DNA of 64,000 nucleotides from Pseudomonadota bacterium (GTDB lineage Bacteria > Desulfobacterota > Desulfobulbia > Desulfobulbales > Desulfocapsaceae). Position numbers and translations under genes: made by a program. Positions 8,809 to 18,252 of this stretch are shown one piece after another. How positions within the stretch are numbered: position 1 is the stretch's first letter; each line of letters begins with the position of its first letter. Location: positions 16,500-80,499 of the forward strand of contig JAHJLI010000008.1 of the NCBI GenBank assembly GCA_018821785.1. Direction: 5' to 3'. The notes below the pieces were generated by a model, which worked only from the letters and a program-made list of their open reading frames with translations, was not told where the DNA came from and did no database searches.

Positions 8809-10854
8809 ATGTTCTTTAAAAGAAAAACTGAGCTACCTGAGGAACCTTCGCAAAACAGCCAGGACCCAGTAACACCGCTGACGAAACTTCGTACTCAGAT
8901 CGAAGAGGCCGAGCTTCCTCAGCAAATTTTTGAAACTGTTTCCAGAGAACTTGACAAACTTGACAAGACCGATCCCTCCGTAGCCGAATATGCAGTGGGC
9001 TTCAATTATATCGAGCTAGCTATAGCCCTGCCCTGGAATGAGTCGTCACTGAGTAAAATCGACATGGACAGAGCACAGGCGGTTCTTGAGGCCAGACATT
9101 GCGGCCTTTCCCAGGTCAAACAACGGATCCTTGAATTCCTTGCTGCTAAAACCCTGTGCAGCAAAGCACAGAAAAATATCCTGGTGGTTGACGATGAAGA
9201 AATAGCGCGATCGAATATGGAATATATGCTGTCAAAGGACGGATACAGCTGCAGGTCCGCTGCCAACGGTATAGAAGCCCTCAGGGTTCTTGCCGAGGAA
9301 GAGATTGATCTGGTTATCACCGATCTCAAGATGGACCGCATGGATGGCCTGCAACTCCTGCAGCAGATCAATCGCCTGGCGCCGGAGATTCCCGTCATCA
9401 TGGTTACCGGCTTTGCGACCGTCAGCTCGGCCGTAGAAGCCTTAAAAAAAGGCGCGGCCCATTATCTCGGCAAACCGGTAAATCTTGAAGAACTGCGCAA
9501 GACCGTCAAAGAAGTACTGAAGAAGAAACTCTTTGTCGAAATGGGCAAAGGCCCCATTCTCTGCTTTACTGGCCCGCCGGGGACAGGGAAAACTTCTGTC
9601 GGCAGGGCTATCGCCGAAGCCCTGGGACGTCAGTTTGTACGTATTTCTCTGGCCGGGCTGCGTGACGAAGCCGAACTTCGCGGCCACCGGCGCACCTACG
9701 TAGGTGCCCTGCCAGGCCGTATTATCACTGAACTGAAGCGCGTCGGTGTGAACAATCCGGTGTTTATGCTCGACGAAATAGATAAGATCGGCCAGGATTT
9801 TCGCGGTGACCCAGCCTCAGTGCTGCTTGAGGTTCTTGACCCTGAACAAAATGTCCGCTTCACCGACCACTACCTTGACATGCCCTTTGATTTGTCGCGG
9901 GTAATGTTTATCGCCACGGCCAACGACATCAGTAAGCTGCCCGGACCTCTTTTGGATCGGATGGAACGTATCGAGTTTGCAGGATACACCGAAAAGGAAA
10001 AACAGCAGATCGCCAAGCAGTTCATCCTGCCCCGACAGCTCCGAGCCGCCGGCCTGCCCAGGGCAATGCTGAACTTTACCCCTGAGGCCATTTCGCGAGT
10101 AATCAGCGATTACACCAGAGAATCAGGGCTGCGCAATCTGGAACGGGAGCTCGCCGATATTTGCAGAAAGATTGCCCTGTTATGCCTGAAGTCCGACACC
10201 CAGGGTCAGCCAATGGATATCGACGCCGATACCGTCGGCCGTCTCCTCGGACCACGAAAATTCCACCGTGAGGCAGCCGATGGCCAGGCCCATGTTGGTA
10301 TTGCCACAGGCCTTGTTTGGGCTGAATCCGGGGGTGAAATAATCAGCGTCGAAACGGCTTCTATGCGCGGTTCGGGCAAACTTATGTTGACTGGCTCTTT
10401 GGGGGAAGTGTTGCAGGAATCCGCTCATGCGGTTCTTAGCTATATTCGAAGCAGAACAAAGGAATATAGAATACTCGACACCTTTTTCCAAGATACCGAT
10501 ATCCACATACATTTTCCGTCCGGCGCCATATCAAAAGATGGCCCTTCCGCCGGCATTACCATTTTTGCAGCTCTCCTCTCTCTTCTCACTAAACGTCCGG
10601 CTCGTCGTGATGTCGCCCTTTCCGGGGAAATGACCTTAAGTGGTCGCATCCTTCCGATCGGTGGAATCAGAGAAAAAATTCTTGCGGCGAAAAGAGCGGG
10701 TGTGCAATGCGTGCTTCTCCCCCTTGCCAATAAAGAGGAAATTCAGGCCCTTGAACCCGACGTTACTGAAAACCTTGAATTGATACTAGTGGCAAATGCG
10801 GACGAGGTGGTTGACAGGGTGCTGGAGGCCCGCGCTTACATCCTGACACAGTGA
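8809..10854 (+). CDS. Lon-type (S16) ATP-dependent protease with embedded response-regulator receiver domain
   Basis: Receiver NILVVDDEE...DLVITDLKMDRMDG...MVTGFAT...LGKP (about 9174-9530); then AAA+ GPILCFTGPPGTGKT and proteolytic PSGAISKDGPSAGITIF; ATG 8809 preferred over the 8707 ORF start. Confidence 0.88.
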   Translation: MFFKRKTELPEEPSQNSQDPVTPLTKLRTQIEEAELPQQIFETVSRELDKLDKTDPSVAEYAVGFNYIELAIALPWNESSLSKIDMDRAQAVLEARHCGLSQVKQRILEFLAAKTLCSKAQKNILVVDDEEIARSNMEYMLSKDGYSCRSAANGIEALRVLAEEEIDLVITDLKMDRMDGLQLLQQINRLAPEIPVIMVTGFATVSSAVEALKKGAAHYLGKPVNLEELRKTVKEVLKKKLFVEMGKGPILCFTGPPGTGKTSVGRAIAEALGRQFVRISLAGLRDEAELRGHRRTYVGALPGRIITELKRVGVNNPVFMLDEIDKIGQDFRGDPASVLLEVLDPEQNVRFTDHYLDMPFDLSRVMFIATANDISKLPGPLLDRMERIEFAGYTEKEKQQIAKQFILPRQLRAAGLPRAMLNFTPEAISRVISDYTRESGLRNLERELADICRKIALLCLKSDTQGQPMDIDADTVGRLLGPRKFHREAADGQAHVGIATGLVWAESGGEIISVETASMRGSGKLMLTGSLGEVLQESAHAVLSYIRSRTKEYRILDTFFQDTDIHIHFPSGAISKDGPSAGITIFAALLSLLTKRPARRDVALSGEMTLSGRILPIGGIREKILAAKRAGVQCVLLPLANKEEIQALEPDVTENLELILVANADEVVDRVLEARAYILTQ

Positions 10855-10872
10855 GCACCAGGGAGAGTATTG

Positions 10873-10949
10873 AGAATCTTAGAAATTCGTTTCTTGTTTT
10901 TTATGAACGAACTTCGTTAATGTGCTTATCCCGCTTGTCGGGGTTAAAC
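10873..10949 (+). repeat. Intergenic stem-loop repeat, copy A
   Basis: TTAGAAATTCGTTTCTTGTTTTTTATGAACGAACTTCGTTAATGTGCTTATCCCGCTTGTCGGGGTTA; homologous to copies at 13867, 35001, 60759. Confidence 0.8.
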
Positions 10950-10972
10950 TTTGCTCTTCGCGTCGCTTGCCA

Positions 10973-12337
10973 TCAGGCGTCGGGATTCTCCAACCCGTAG
11001 CGTTTAATCTTGCGCCACAGGGAAACCCTATCAATTCCAAGGATCTTTGCGGCTGCCGATTTATTGCCTTCAACCTCATCCAAAACTTCGATAATATACT
11101 GTTTTTCGTGTTCCTCAAGCGGGTGCCAATTCTGCCGCTTCCCGCGGACGGCCTCAACCATACCCTCCCGCAAATCGGCTAAAAGATGCTGAGGTTCGAC
11201 AACTTCCCCGTCACAATACACAAGAATGCGCTGCACGATATTTTCCAACTCGCGAATGTTCCCCGGATACTCATAACGCATGAGCCGCTGTGCCGTCTCC
11301 ACCGCCAATCTGGGAACTCCTCGTCCCGGCCTTGTATGTTTGGCAAGAAAATGACTGGCGAGAAGAGGGATATCTTCCCTACGTTCGGAAAGCGATGGCA
11401 CGTTGATGGCAAGGACATCGAGCCTATAGAAAAGATCGGTCCTGAAGGCCCCTGCCTCAGTCTCCTTTTTCAGGTCCTTGTTGGTCGCCGCCAACACCCT
11501 GACATCTATCGAAATTTCCTCCGTCCCCCCAACCCGCATCAAGGTCCGCTCTTGCAACACCCGCAGGAGTTTCACCTGCATCGACATCGGTAACTCCCCC
11601 ACTTCGTCAAAGAACACCGTCCCGTTTTCAGCCAGTTCCAGGAGTCCTTTTTTAATCTTGTTTGCTCCGGTGAAAGCCCCACGCTCATGACCGAAGAGTT
11701 CACTGGTGATCAGTTCTTCGGAAAAGGCCCCGCAATTAAAGGCAACAAAACGATTCTTGGCCCGAGGACTGAGTTCATGGATGGTTCTCGCCACCAATTC
11801 CTTGCCGGTTCCAGTTTCACCCTGAATGAGCACATTGCAGTCGAGCTGGGCAACCTGGTGAATGGTCTCCCGCAATGCCTGATTTTTTTGACTTTGCCCG
11901 ATAATCCGCGAAGAAGCACCAGCCTCCGCCTGTACCCTCTGCCTTAAGGTTTGAATTTCTTTTCGTAATGAGTTTTTTTCCAGAGCTTTCTCGACGATTG
12001 CCCGTAGTTCATTTATCTTAAATGGTTTGGCGATATAGTGGTAGGCACCGTGCCGCATGGCCTCCACTGCGGTATCGACACTGGCGTAACCGGTTATGAC
12101 TACAACTTCTGTGGATGGCCACAGATTCTTGGTTTCGGTGAGAACTGCCATCCCGTCCCGCCCTTTCATCCGTAAGTCGGTGAGAACGAGATCCACCTCT
12201 TCCTGCCTGAGGATGTCAATCGCCTGCTCACCATTTTCAGCAAGTATTGGAGAGTATCCGTCTTTTTTTAAGATAAAAGCGAGGTTGTCACGGGCGATTA
12301 CTTCATCATCGACAACAAGAATTTTCCGATTTTCCAT
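10973..12337 (-). CDS. Sigma54-dependent response regulator (NtrC family: REC-AAA+-Fis)
   Basis: 454 aa; ILVVDDE, GETGTGKELVARTIHE, GAFTGA, C-terminal HTH NKSAAAKILGIDRVSLWRKIKRYGL. Confidence 0.93.
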   Translation of the reverse strand: MENRKILVVDDEVIARDNLAFILKKDGYSPILAENGEQAIDILRQEEVDLVLTDLRMKGRDGMAVLTETKNLWPSTEVVVITGYASVDTAVEAMRHGAYHYIAKPFKINELRAIVEKALEKNSLRKEIQTLRQRVQAEAGASSRIIGQSQKNQALRETIHQVAQLDCNVLIQGETGTGKELVARTIHELSPRAKNRFVAFNCGAFSEELITSELFGHERGAFTGANKIKKGLLELAENGTVFFDEVGELPMSMQVKLLRVLQERTLMRVGGTEEISIDVRVLAATNKDLKKETEAGAFRTDLFYRLDVLAINVPSLSERREDIPLLASHFLAKHTRPGRGVPRLAVETAQRLMRYEYPGNIRELENIVQRILVYCDGEVVEPQHLLADLREGMVEAVRGKRQNWHPLEEHEKQYIIEVLDEVEGNKSAAAKILGIDRVSLWRKIKRYGLENPDA

Positions 12338-12349
12338 ACCATCACGAAA

Positions 12350-13780
12350 TCAAATAGTGGTTTCCCTGGCCAAGGGGAGACTGATAAAGAATGAAGCCCC
12401 CTGGCCGGGCATGCTTTTCACGGTGATATTGCCGTTATGTTTTTGAATTATTCCGTAAACAACCGAAAGACCAAGTCCTGTGCCCTGTCCTTCTTCCTTG
12501 GTTGTATAGAATGGATCAAAAAGCCGGCCCTGAATCTTTTCAGGGATTCCCTCTCCTGTATCGTGTACTTCAATGACAATTTCTTCGGCATTTTCATTCC
12601 GGCTAGCGGAGATGGTTATCTTGCCACTTCCCCGGATGGATTGCGCGGCATTGATAATCAGATTGAGGAATACCTCCTGCATACGCTGGCTATCCATAGG
12701 AACCACAAGGACTTCTTCAATCTCTACACTCACGGTGATGTCGGCGGGAACCTGACTTTGTACAAGTCGCACTGCCCGCCTGACCACTTCGGCCAATTGC
12801 GAGGGACGGAGGGTAAAGTCCTGGACCCTGGAAAATTCTAGAAGTCCTTTGACGACATCCCTTGCCCTGAGTGTTTCCTGATCAATGTTATGCAACATGC
12901 GATTGATAAGCTCCATGTCTCCAGACCCTAATTCGGCAACGGCGATCTGGCAGGAGGTGGATATATTGTTGAGCGGATTGTTGAGCTGGTGCGCCACTCC
13001 TGCGGTCAGTGTACCGATTGATGACAGCTTTTTCGACTGAACCAGTTGATTTTGCCTTCGTTCCAGTTCTCGAACCATGGTATTGAAGGCCTCCATAACC
13101 TGCTGCATTTCATCCTGGGTGTTAATAACCTCAATGCGATTGAAGCGACCATGGGCAATATCTTCAGTCGCTCCTTTGATGATTGTCAACGGGTGGAAAA
13201 TTTTAAAGATCATCATCCAAGGCAAAATGACACCGAGACTTACTGCCATGACCGACCAGGCGATCAATTGTGATTTTAAGGTGTTGAGAATATCATGAAT
13301 CTGACTCCGCTCAAAGCGCACCAGTTCTTCACTCAGCTCGGTCATCCTTTTGCCCTCCTCCCGCAGGCTGTCGACCATCTGCAGGTACTCTGGGGTATTG
13401 GTTGACTCCTGCTGCGACACCAGTTCCATAGTGGTCTGATAGGCTATCAGTTGCTTTTCAAACTCCATGAGCATTGGGGCAATTTTTAACCGACCACCTC
13501 TGGCGATAATTGTTTTTTCGGTATCAAAGGCTTCTGCCAGGTATCTCTTGTTTTCTTGAAGAGCTTCCTCTTTATAGTAGAGGAAGAAATTTTTCTCATA
13601 TCGCCGTACTTCCAGGATGATATTATTCAGATTGTAGGCAAGTTCCAAAAGTTCGGTCTTTCTCTCGGTGGTATGCAGCTGATCGTAGGAGATTAGCCCC
13701 ATACTCAGGATACCGAGAATATAGCACCCGAGAATGAGCATGCTTTTGAACTTGAGAGTAAAGTGCGGGGATTTAATCAC
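12350..13780 (-). CDS. Sensor histidine kinase (TM, HAMP, HisKA, HATPase)
   Basis: GVAHQLNNPLNNIS H-box, DTGEGIPEKIQGRLFDPFYTTKEEGQGTGLGLSVVYGI; GTG at 13780 preceded by GGGAGGTGG. Confidence 0.9.
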   Translation of the reverse strand: MIKSPHFTLKFKSMLILGCYILGILSMGLISYDQLHTTERKTELLELAYNLNNIILEVRRYEKNFFLYYKEEALQENKRYLAEAFDTEKTIIARGGRLKIAPMLMEFEKQLIAYQTTMELVSQQESTNTPEYLQMVDSLREEGKRMTELSEELVRFERSQIHDILNTLKSQLIAWSVMAVSLGVILPWMMIFKIFHPLTIIKGATEDIAHGRFNRIEVINTQDEMQQVMEAFNTMVRELERRQNQLVQSKKLSSIGTLTAGVAHQLNNPLNNISTSCQIAVAELGSGDMELINRMLHNIDQETLRARDVVKGLLEFSRVQDFTLRPSQLAEVVRRAVRLVQSQVPADITVSVEIEEVLVVPMDSQRMQEVFLNLIINAAQSIRGSGKITISASRNENAEEIVIEVHDTGEGIPEKIQGRLFDPFYTTKEEGQGTGLGLSVVYGIIQKHNGNITVKSMPGQGASFFISLPLARETTI

Positions 13781-13866
13781 AGCAGACCACCTCCCTATGG
13801 TTAGCAATGAAGCGTGAAAGGCTTCATTTTTAGCTTAAGTCGTTGACCTAAAAGCAATACATCTCC

Positions 13867-13935
13867 TAATCCCGGTTAACGGAATAAGTTCCTTGACGAA
13901 ACTCGCAAAAAACAAGAAACGGTCTTCCAAGGTAC
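13867..13935 (-). repeat. Intergenic stem-loop repeat, copy B (diverged)
   Basis: Reverse complement GTACCTTGGAAGACCGTTTCTTGTTTTTTGCGAGTTTCGTCAAGGAACTTATTCCGTTAACCGGGATTAG. Confidence 0.7.
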
Positions 13936-14324
13936 TCAAAATGGGGCCTAAAGTAAATTGATACATTGAGTTCACCTGACGCTATGAGCATCAACCACGA
14001 GGATATAATATTCCCTGGAGAAATTGCAGCGAGCCTTTCATTACTCCCTTCCACGATTACACCCAGGATGCCTTCTTGCATTCACTCCCGGCAGGGGAAC
14101 TTTTCCTTCCTGCCAAGCAGGTTTATTGAAAAATAATTTTTTTTCATACAACAAAACCGTAAAATCGCCACAAAACACTTTATTTAACTGATATAATTTT
14201 CTTTTATATTATTTATTGCTGCCATCTCACCTCGGGTGGTATCGATAAAATGTTTCGCTATATTAAATATTTTTTTGTATAATAAAACCTTTCTATAATA
14301 ACCAACCACCAAGGGAGGTCAAAC

Positions 14325-14582
14325 ATGGCTGAATTAAAGGGCCGAGTTCGTATTGCCACCAATGTCTGCAAAGGATGCGGTCTGTGCACCGTCGCCTGTC
14401 CCGTAGACATCATGGTCTTCAACGGCAACAGTGTGAACCTGAAGGGATACCAGCCACCGACCATCACCGAACCAGCAAAATGCACAGGCTGCGGCAACTG
14501 CGCCCAGATGTGCCCCGATTCGGCCCTCACCGTTGAACGCTTTACCAGTAAAAAGGAGGATCCAGCATGCCTAAAAGCTTGA
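14325..14582 (+). CDS. 2-oxoacid:ferredoxin oxidoreductase, ferredoxin (delta) subunit
   Basis: Two 4Fe-4S motifs CKGCGLCTVACP and CTGCGNCAQMCP. Confidence 0.9.
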   Translation: MAELKGRVRIATNVCKGCGLCTVACPVDIMVFNGNSVNLKGYQPPTITEPAKCTGCGNCAQMCPDSALTVERFTSKKEDPACLKA

Positions 14583-15625
14583 TGAAGGGCAATGAGGCCC
14601 TGGCTCTTGCAGCCATCAAAGGCGGATGCAGCCATTTTTTCGGCTACCCGATCACTCCGCAAAACGAAATTCCTGAGTTTCTCGCACGCGAGCTCCCGAA
14701 GGCTGGCGGAGTCTTTCTCCAGGCAGAAAGTGAACTGGCGGCAATTAACATGGTTTACGGCGCGGCAGCCACCGGCGGCAGGGCAATGACCTCTTCTTCC
14801 TCGCCGGGTATCGCCCTGATGCAGGAAGGAATGTCGTCGCTTGCCGCAGCCGAACTCCCTTCGGTCATCGTCAATGTGCAACGCGGCGGCCCAGGGATAG
14901 GCACCATTCAGCCCTCCCAGGCCGACTACTACCAGATGACCAGGGGCGGCGGCAACGGCGACTACCGGATACTCTCCTTTGCCCCGGCCACGGTGCAGGA
15001 GGGTGCGGAAATGATGATGGCCGCCTTCGATCTTGCCGATTTTTACCGCACCCCGGTGTTCATCGTCAGCGACGGAATGCTCGGCCAGATGATGGAGCCG
15101 GTTGAGTTTCCCGAAAGGCCTCTCCGCACGCTTCCCGAAAAGTCCTGGGCGGCGGTGGGTCACGGCGGCAGCAGAAAACCCAACACCATCAAGACCCTGG
15201 TCCTCGACCCAGGCCTGCTTGAACAAAAGAATCTTCGTCTCCAGGAAAAATTCACCCGTATCGCGGCCACTGAAAGCCGCTTTGAAAACTACCGCACTGA
15301 TGAAGCTGAACTCGTCCTTTGTGCCTATGGCTCAACTGCCCGCATCGTAAAAAATTCCATCGATCTGTTGGCGGAGGAAGGTATAAAGGCTGGGCTCATT
15401 CGACCGCAGACCCTGTGGCCCTTCCCCAGTAGTGCCTTCCAGCAGCTACCCCCAACCTGCCGCACGATCCTCACCGTTGAGATGAGCTGCGGCCAGATGG
15501 TCGATGACGTGCGACTGGCGGTAAACGGGAGATTGCCGGTGGCCTTTTATGGCCGTTCCGGCGGCATCATTCCGGTTCCGGAAGAGATTGTCGCCCATAT
15601 TAAAGTTCTTCTCGGGAGGGTGTAA
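14567..15625 (+). CDS. 2-oxoacid:acceptor oxidoreductase subunit alpha (VorB/KorA type)
   Basis: KGNEALALAAIKGGCSHFFGYPITPQNEIPEFLARELP; GGPGIGTIQPSQADYYQ. Confidence 0.92.
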   Translation: MPKSLMKGNEALALAAIKGGCSHFFGYPITPQNEIPEFLARELPKAGGVFLQAESELAAINMVYGAAATGGRAMTSSSSPGIALMQEGMSSLAAAELPSVIVNVQRGGPGIGTIQPSQADYYQMTRGGGNGDYRILSFAPATVQEGAEMMMAAFDLADFYRTPVFIVSDGMLGQMMEPVEFPERPLRTLPEKSWAAVGHGGSRKPNTIKTLVLDPGLLEQKNLRLQEKFTRIAATESRFENYRTDEAELVLCAYGSTARIVKNSIDLLAEEGIKAGLIRPQTLWPFPSSAFQQLPPTCRTILTVEMSCGQMVDDVRLAVNGRLPVAFYGRSGGIIPVPEEIVAHIKVLLGRV

Positions 15626-15627
15626 CG

Positions 15628-16374
15628 ATGTCGGTGATCTTTGCAAAATCCAAGGGGCTGACCGACCAGGAAACCCATTATTGCCCCGGCTGCACCCATG
15701 GCATCATTCAGCGGCTGGTTGCCGAAGTGCTCGAAGAACTTGGCCTCTTGGGTGACACCATCGGCTGTGCCGCCGTCGGCTGCTCCATCTTGACCTACAA
15801 TTACCTCAACATCGACATGATTGAATCGGCACACGGCCGTGCTCCGGCGGTAGCCACCGGGGCAAAGAGGGTGCACCCGAACAAGACGGTTTTTACTTAT
15901 CAGGGTGACGGCGACCTCGCTTCCATCGGCACCGCCGAGATCGTCCATGTCGCCCATAGAGGCGAAAAAATCACCACCATCTTTGTCAACAACGCAATTT
16001 ACGGCATGACCGGCGGCCAGATGGCCCCAACCACCTTGCCGGGCCAGAAAGTCACCACCGCCCCGGGCGGTCGTGACGTGGCGCATAGCGGCATGCCGCT
16101 CAAAGTCTCGGAGATGATTGCCCAAATTCCTGGGGCCGTCTATGTGGAGAGGGTATCGGTTCACAACCCCAGAGCGGTTCGTCATGCTAAAAAGGCCATT
16201 CGCAAGGGATTTGAATACCAGATGGCCGGCAAAGGTTTTTCTTTAATCGAAGTGCTTTCCACCTGCCCTACTGGCTGGGGGCTCTCCCCGGTTGACTCCC
16301 TGACCTGGCTGCAGGAAAACATGATCCCCTATTATCCACTCGGGGTTTTCAAGACCCCGGAGGAGGCGAAATGA
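15628..16374 (+). CDS. 2-oxoacid:acceptor oxidoreductase TPP-binding subunit beta (VorA/KorB type)
   Basis: CPGCTHGIIQRLVAE, GCAAVGCS, GDGDLASIGTAE, NNAIYGMTGGQMAPTT. Confidence 0.92.
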   Translation: MSVIFAKSKGLTDQETHYCPGCTHGIIQRLVAEVLEELGLLGDTIGCAAVGCSILTYNYLNIDMIESAHGRAPAVATGAKRVHPNKTVFTYQGDGDLASIGTAEIVHVAHRGEKITTIFVNNAIYGMTGGQMAPTTLPGQKVTTAPGGRDVAHSGMPLKVSEMIAQIPGAVYVERVSVHNPRAVRHAKKAIRKGFEYQMAGKGFSLIEVLSTCPTGWGLSPVDSLTWLQENMIPYYPLGVFKTPEEAK

Positions 16375-16940
16375 TAAATGAAAGAATACTCTGTGCAGGC
16401 TTTGGAGGCCAGGGAGTCATGTCCATAGGACAATTGCTCGCCTATGCCGGCATGCTTGAAGACAAGCACGTAACCTGGCTGCCGTCCTACGGTCCGGAGA
16501 TGCGCGGCGGCACCGCCTATTGTAGCGTGGTGGTCTCCGACAAACCGGTGGGCTCACCAATCGTTACCGGCAACGCCACCTGTGTCATTGTCATGAACCT
16601 GCCTTCCCTCCTGAAATTCGAGGCAAGTGTCAAGCCCGGAGGCCTCCTCCTGATCAACAGTTCGCTGATAGATAAACCGGTCGACCGCCAAGATATTGAG
16701 GTGTATGGGATTTTGGCCAATGAACTGGCAGTAAAGTGCGGCATCCCTCGTGCCGCAAACATGGTCATGCTTGGCGCCTATCTGGCCCTCGCCGGGCCTG
16801 TCAGAATCGAAAGCATCGCCCTAGCCTTTAAAAAAGTCTTCGGCGCTAAGGCCGAACGCCTGCTTGACCCGAATATCCAGGCATTGCACCTTGGTGCCGA
16901 GGCAGTAACAGGTTTGCGACAGCAGTCCATCGCTGCATAA
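16371..16940 (+). CDS. 2-oxoacid:acceptor oxidoreductase subunit gamma (VorC/KorC type)
   Basis: GFGGQGVMSIGQLLAYAGM, WLPSYGPEMRGGTAYCSVVVSD. Confidence 0.92.
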   Translation: MINERILCAGFGGQGVMSIGQLLAYAGMLEDKHVTWLPSYGPEMRGGTAYCSVVVSDKPVGSPIVTGNATCVIVMNLPSLLKFEASVKPGGLLLINSSLIDKPVDRQDIEVYGILANELAVKCGIPRAANMVMLGAYLALAGPVRIESIALAFKKVFGAKAERLLDPNIQALHLGAEAVTGLRQQSIAA

Positions 16941-17009
16941 CAAATTTTTTCACAAAAACAAGGTAAAACTACAGACAAACCACTTCTCGCTATCAGCAAA
17001 GGAAAGGAC

Positions 17010-18050
17010 ATGAACAGATACACCCAACTCGACATACCTGGTTATGAGGAAGTTGTCAGGTGCGACAACCCGGAAGTCGGCTTCACCGCCTGGATCGCCA
17101 TCCACAATACCCATCGCGGCCCAGCCCTCGGTGGTTGCCGAGTGTGGCGCTACGAATCGGAGGATGCCGCCCTGATCGATGTCCTGCGGCTCGGCAAAGG
17201 CATGACCTATAAAAACGCCCTTGCAAGGCTCCCTCTCGGCGGCGGCAAAAGTGTTGTCCACTGCGACCTGAAGACGGTCAACAGGACAGCTCTTTTTACA
17301 GAAATCGGCAATTTTGTCGAAACCCTCGAAGGCCGATATATCACTGCCGAAGATGTCAACTCCACACTCGCCGATATGGTCGTGGTGCAACGCCGGACCA
17401 GGCATGTCGCAACCGTCGGCGCCAGCGGCAACCCCAGCCCCTTTACCGCCTACGGCGTATATTGCGCCATTAAAACAAGTGTGAAGCATAAGCTGAAAAG
17501 AGAGCGGCTAGACGGCCTCACCGTGGCTATCCAGGGTATTGGCGAGACTGGAGGCAGGCTTGCCGAAATGCTGAAAAAAGACAACTGCCGCATCATCGCG
17601 GCCGACATCAACACCGAACATGCTCACAGCCTGCGCGAAAAAATCGATTTCCACCTGGTGGCGCCGGACGACATCTACGGTGTCGCCTGCGATATCTTTG
17701 CCCCTTGTGCCCTCGGCTCGACTTTAAACAGCCGGACCATCCCCCAGCTCCTCTGCCAGATAGTAGCCGGAAGCGCCAACAATCAGCTGCAGAACAATGA
17801 AGACGGGGCAAAACTTTTCCGCCGTGGCATCCTCTACGCCCCTGACTATGTTGCAAATGCTGGCGGCGTAATCAACATCAGCTGCGAAATCGACCAAACC
17901 TACGACCCTAAAAAAGCCACGCAACTGACCGCCGCCATTGAACAGACCCTCATGGAGATCTACCGACAGTCGGCGCAGCAAAAACTGCCGACCAATGTCG
18001 TGGCTGATTCCCTGGCCGAAGAGCGGTTCGGGGCCACCCTGACCTGCTGA
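17010..18050 (+). CDS. ldh: Leucine dehydrogenase (Glu/Leu/Phe/Val dehydrogenase family)
   Basis: HNTHRGPALGGCRVWRY, GMTYKNALARLPLGGGKSVV; directly follows the VOR operon. Confidence 0.85.
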   Translation: MNRYTQLDIPGYEEVVRCDNPEVGFTAWIAIHNTHRGPALGGCRVWRYESEDAALIDVLRLGKGMTYKNALARLPLGGGKSVVHCDLKTVNRTALFTEIGNFVETLEGRYITAEDVNSTLADMVVVQRRTRHVATVGASGNPSPFTAYGVYCAIKTSVKHKLKRERLDGLTVAIQGIGETGGRLAEMLKKDNCRIIAADINTEHAHSLREKIDFHLVAPDDIYGVACDIFAPCALGSTLNSRTIPQLLCQIVAGSANNQLQNNEDGAKLFRRGILYAPDYVANAGGVINISCEIDQTYDPKKATQLTAAIEQTLMEIYRQSAQQKLPTNVVADSLAEERFGATLTC

Positions 18051-18252
18051 ATCCGAACCTCCAGCCGTTCAGTCCTTATCCCCCTCGGATCTGTCGGCTG
18101 GAGCTTATATTACCCCATCTCTCTCCTCTGCCTGGCCGGAAGGTCATGTCTTACTTCATTCACCACTCATTGCCATAGACGGCTAAGCGACAACACGGTA
18201 TAGTGCCTGAAGTTGTTCTTCCAAGACTCCACCCTCCACCCGTGCCCTATCT

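Noticed and set aside
13806-13828. AATGAAGC-N7-GCTTCATT followed by T's on the + strand as a terminator
   Set aside because: No plus-strand gene upstream to terminate; more likely in the leader of the histidine kinase, and short.
13866-14081. 71-aa minus-strand ORF
   Set aside because: Starts in non-coding DNA and runs through repeat copy B; no RBS or protein-like character.
14258-15226. 322-aa minus-strand ORF antisense to the VOR genes
   Set aside because: Entirely antisense to strongly conserved VOR subunits; His/Gly/Arg-rich composition typical of a shadow frame.
18059-18103. CTCCAGCCG...CGGCTGGAG inverted repeat after leucine dehydrogenase as a terminator
   Set aside because: 9-bp stem but a 27-nt loop and no T-tract; too weak to call an intrinsic terminator.
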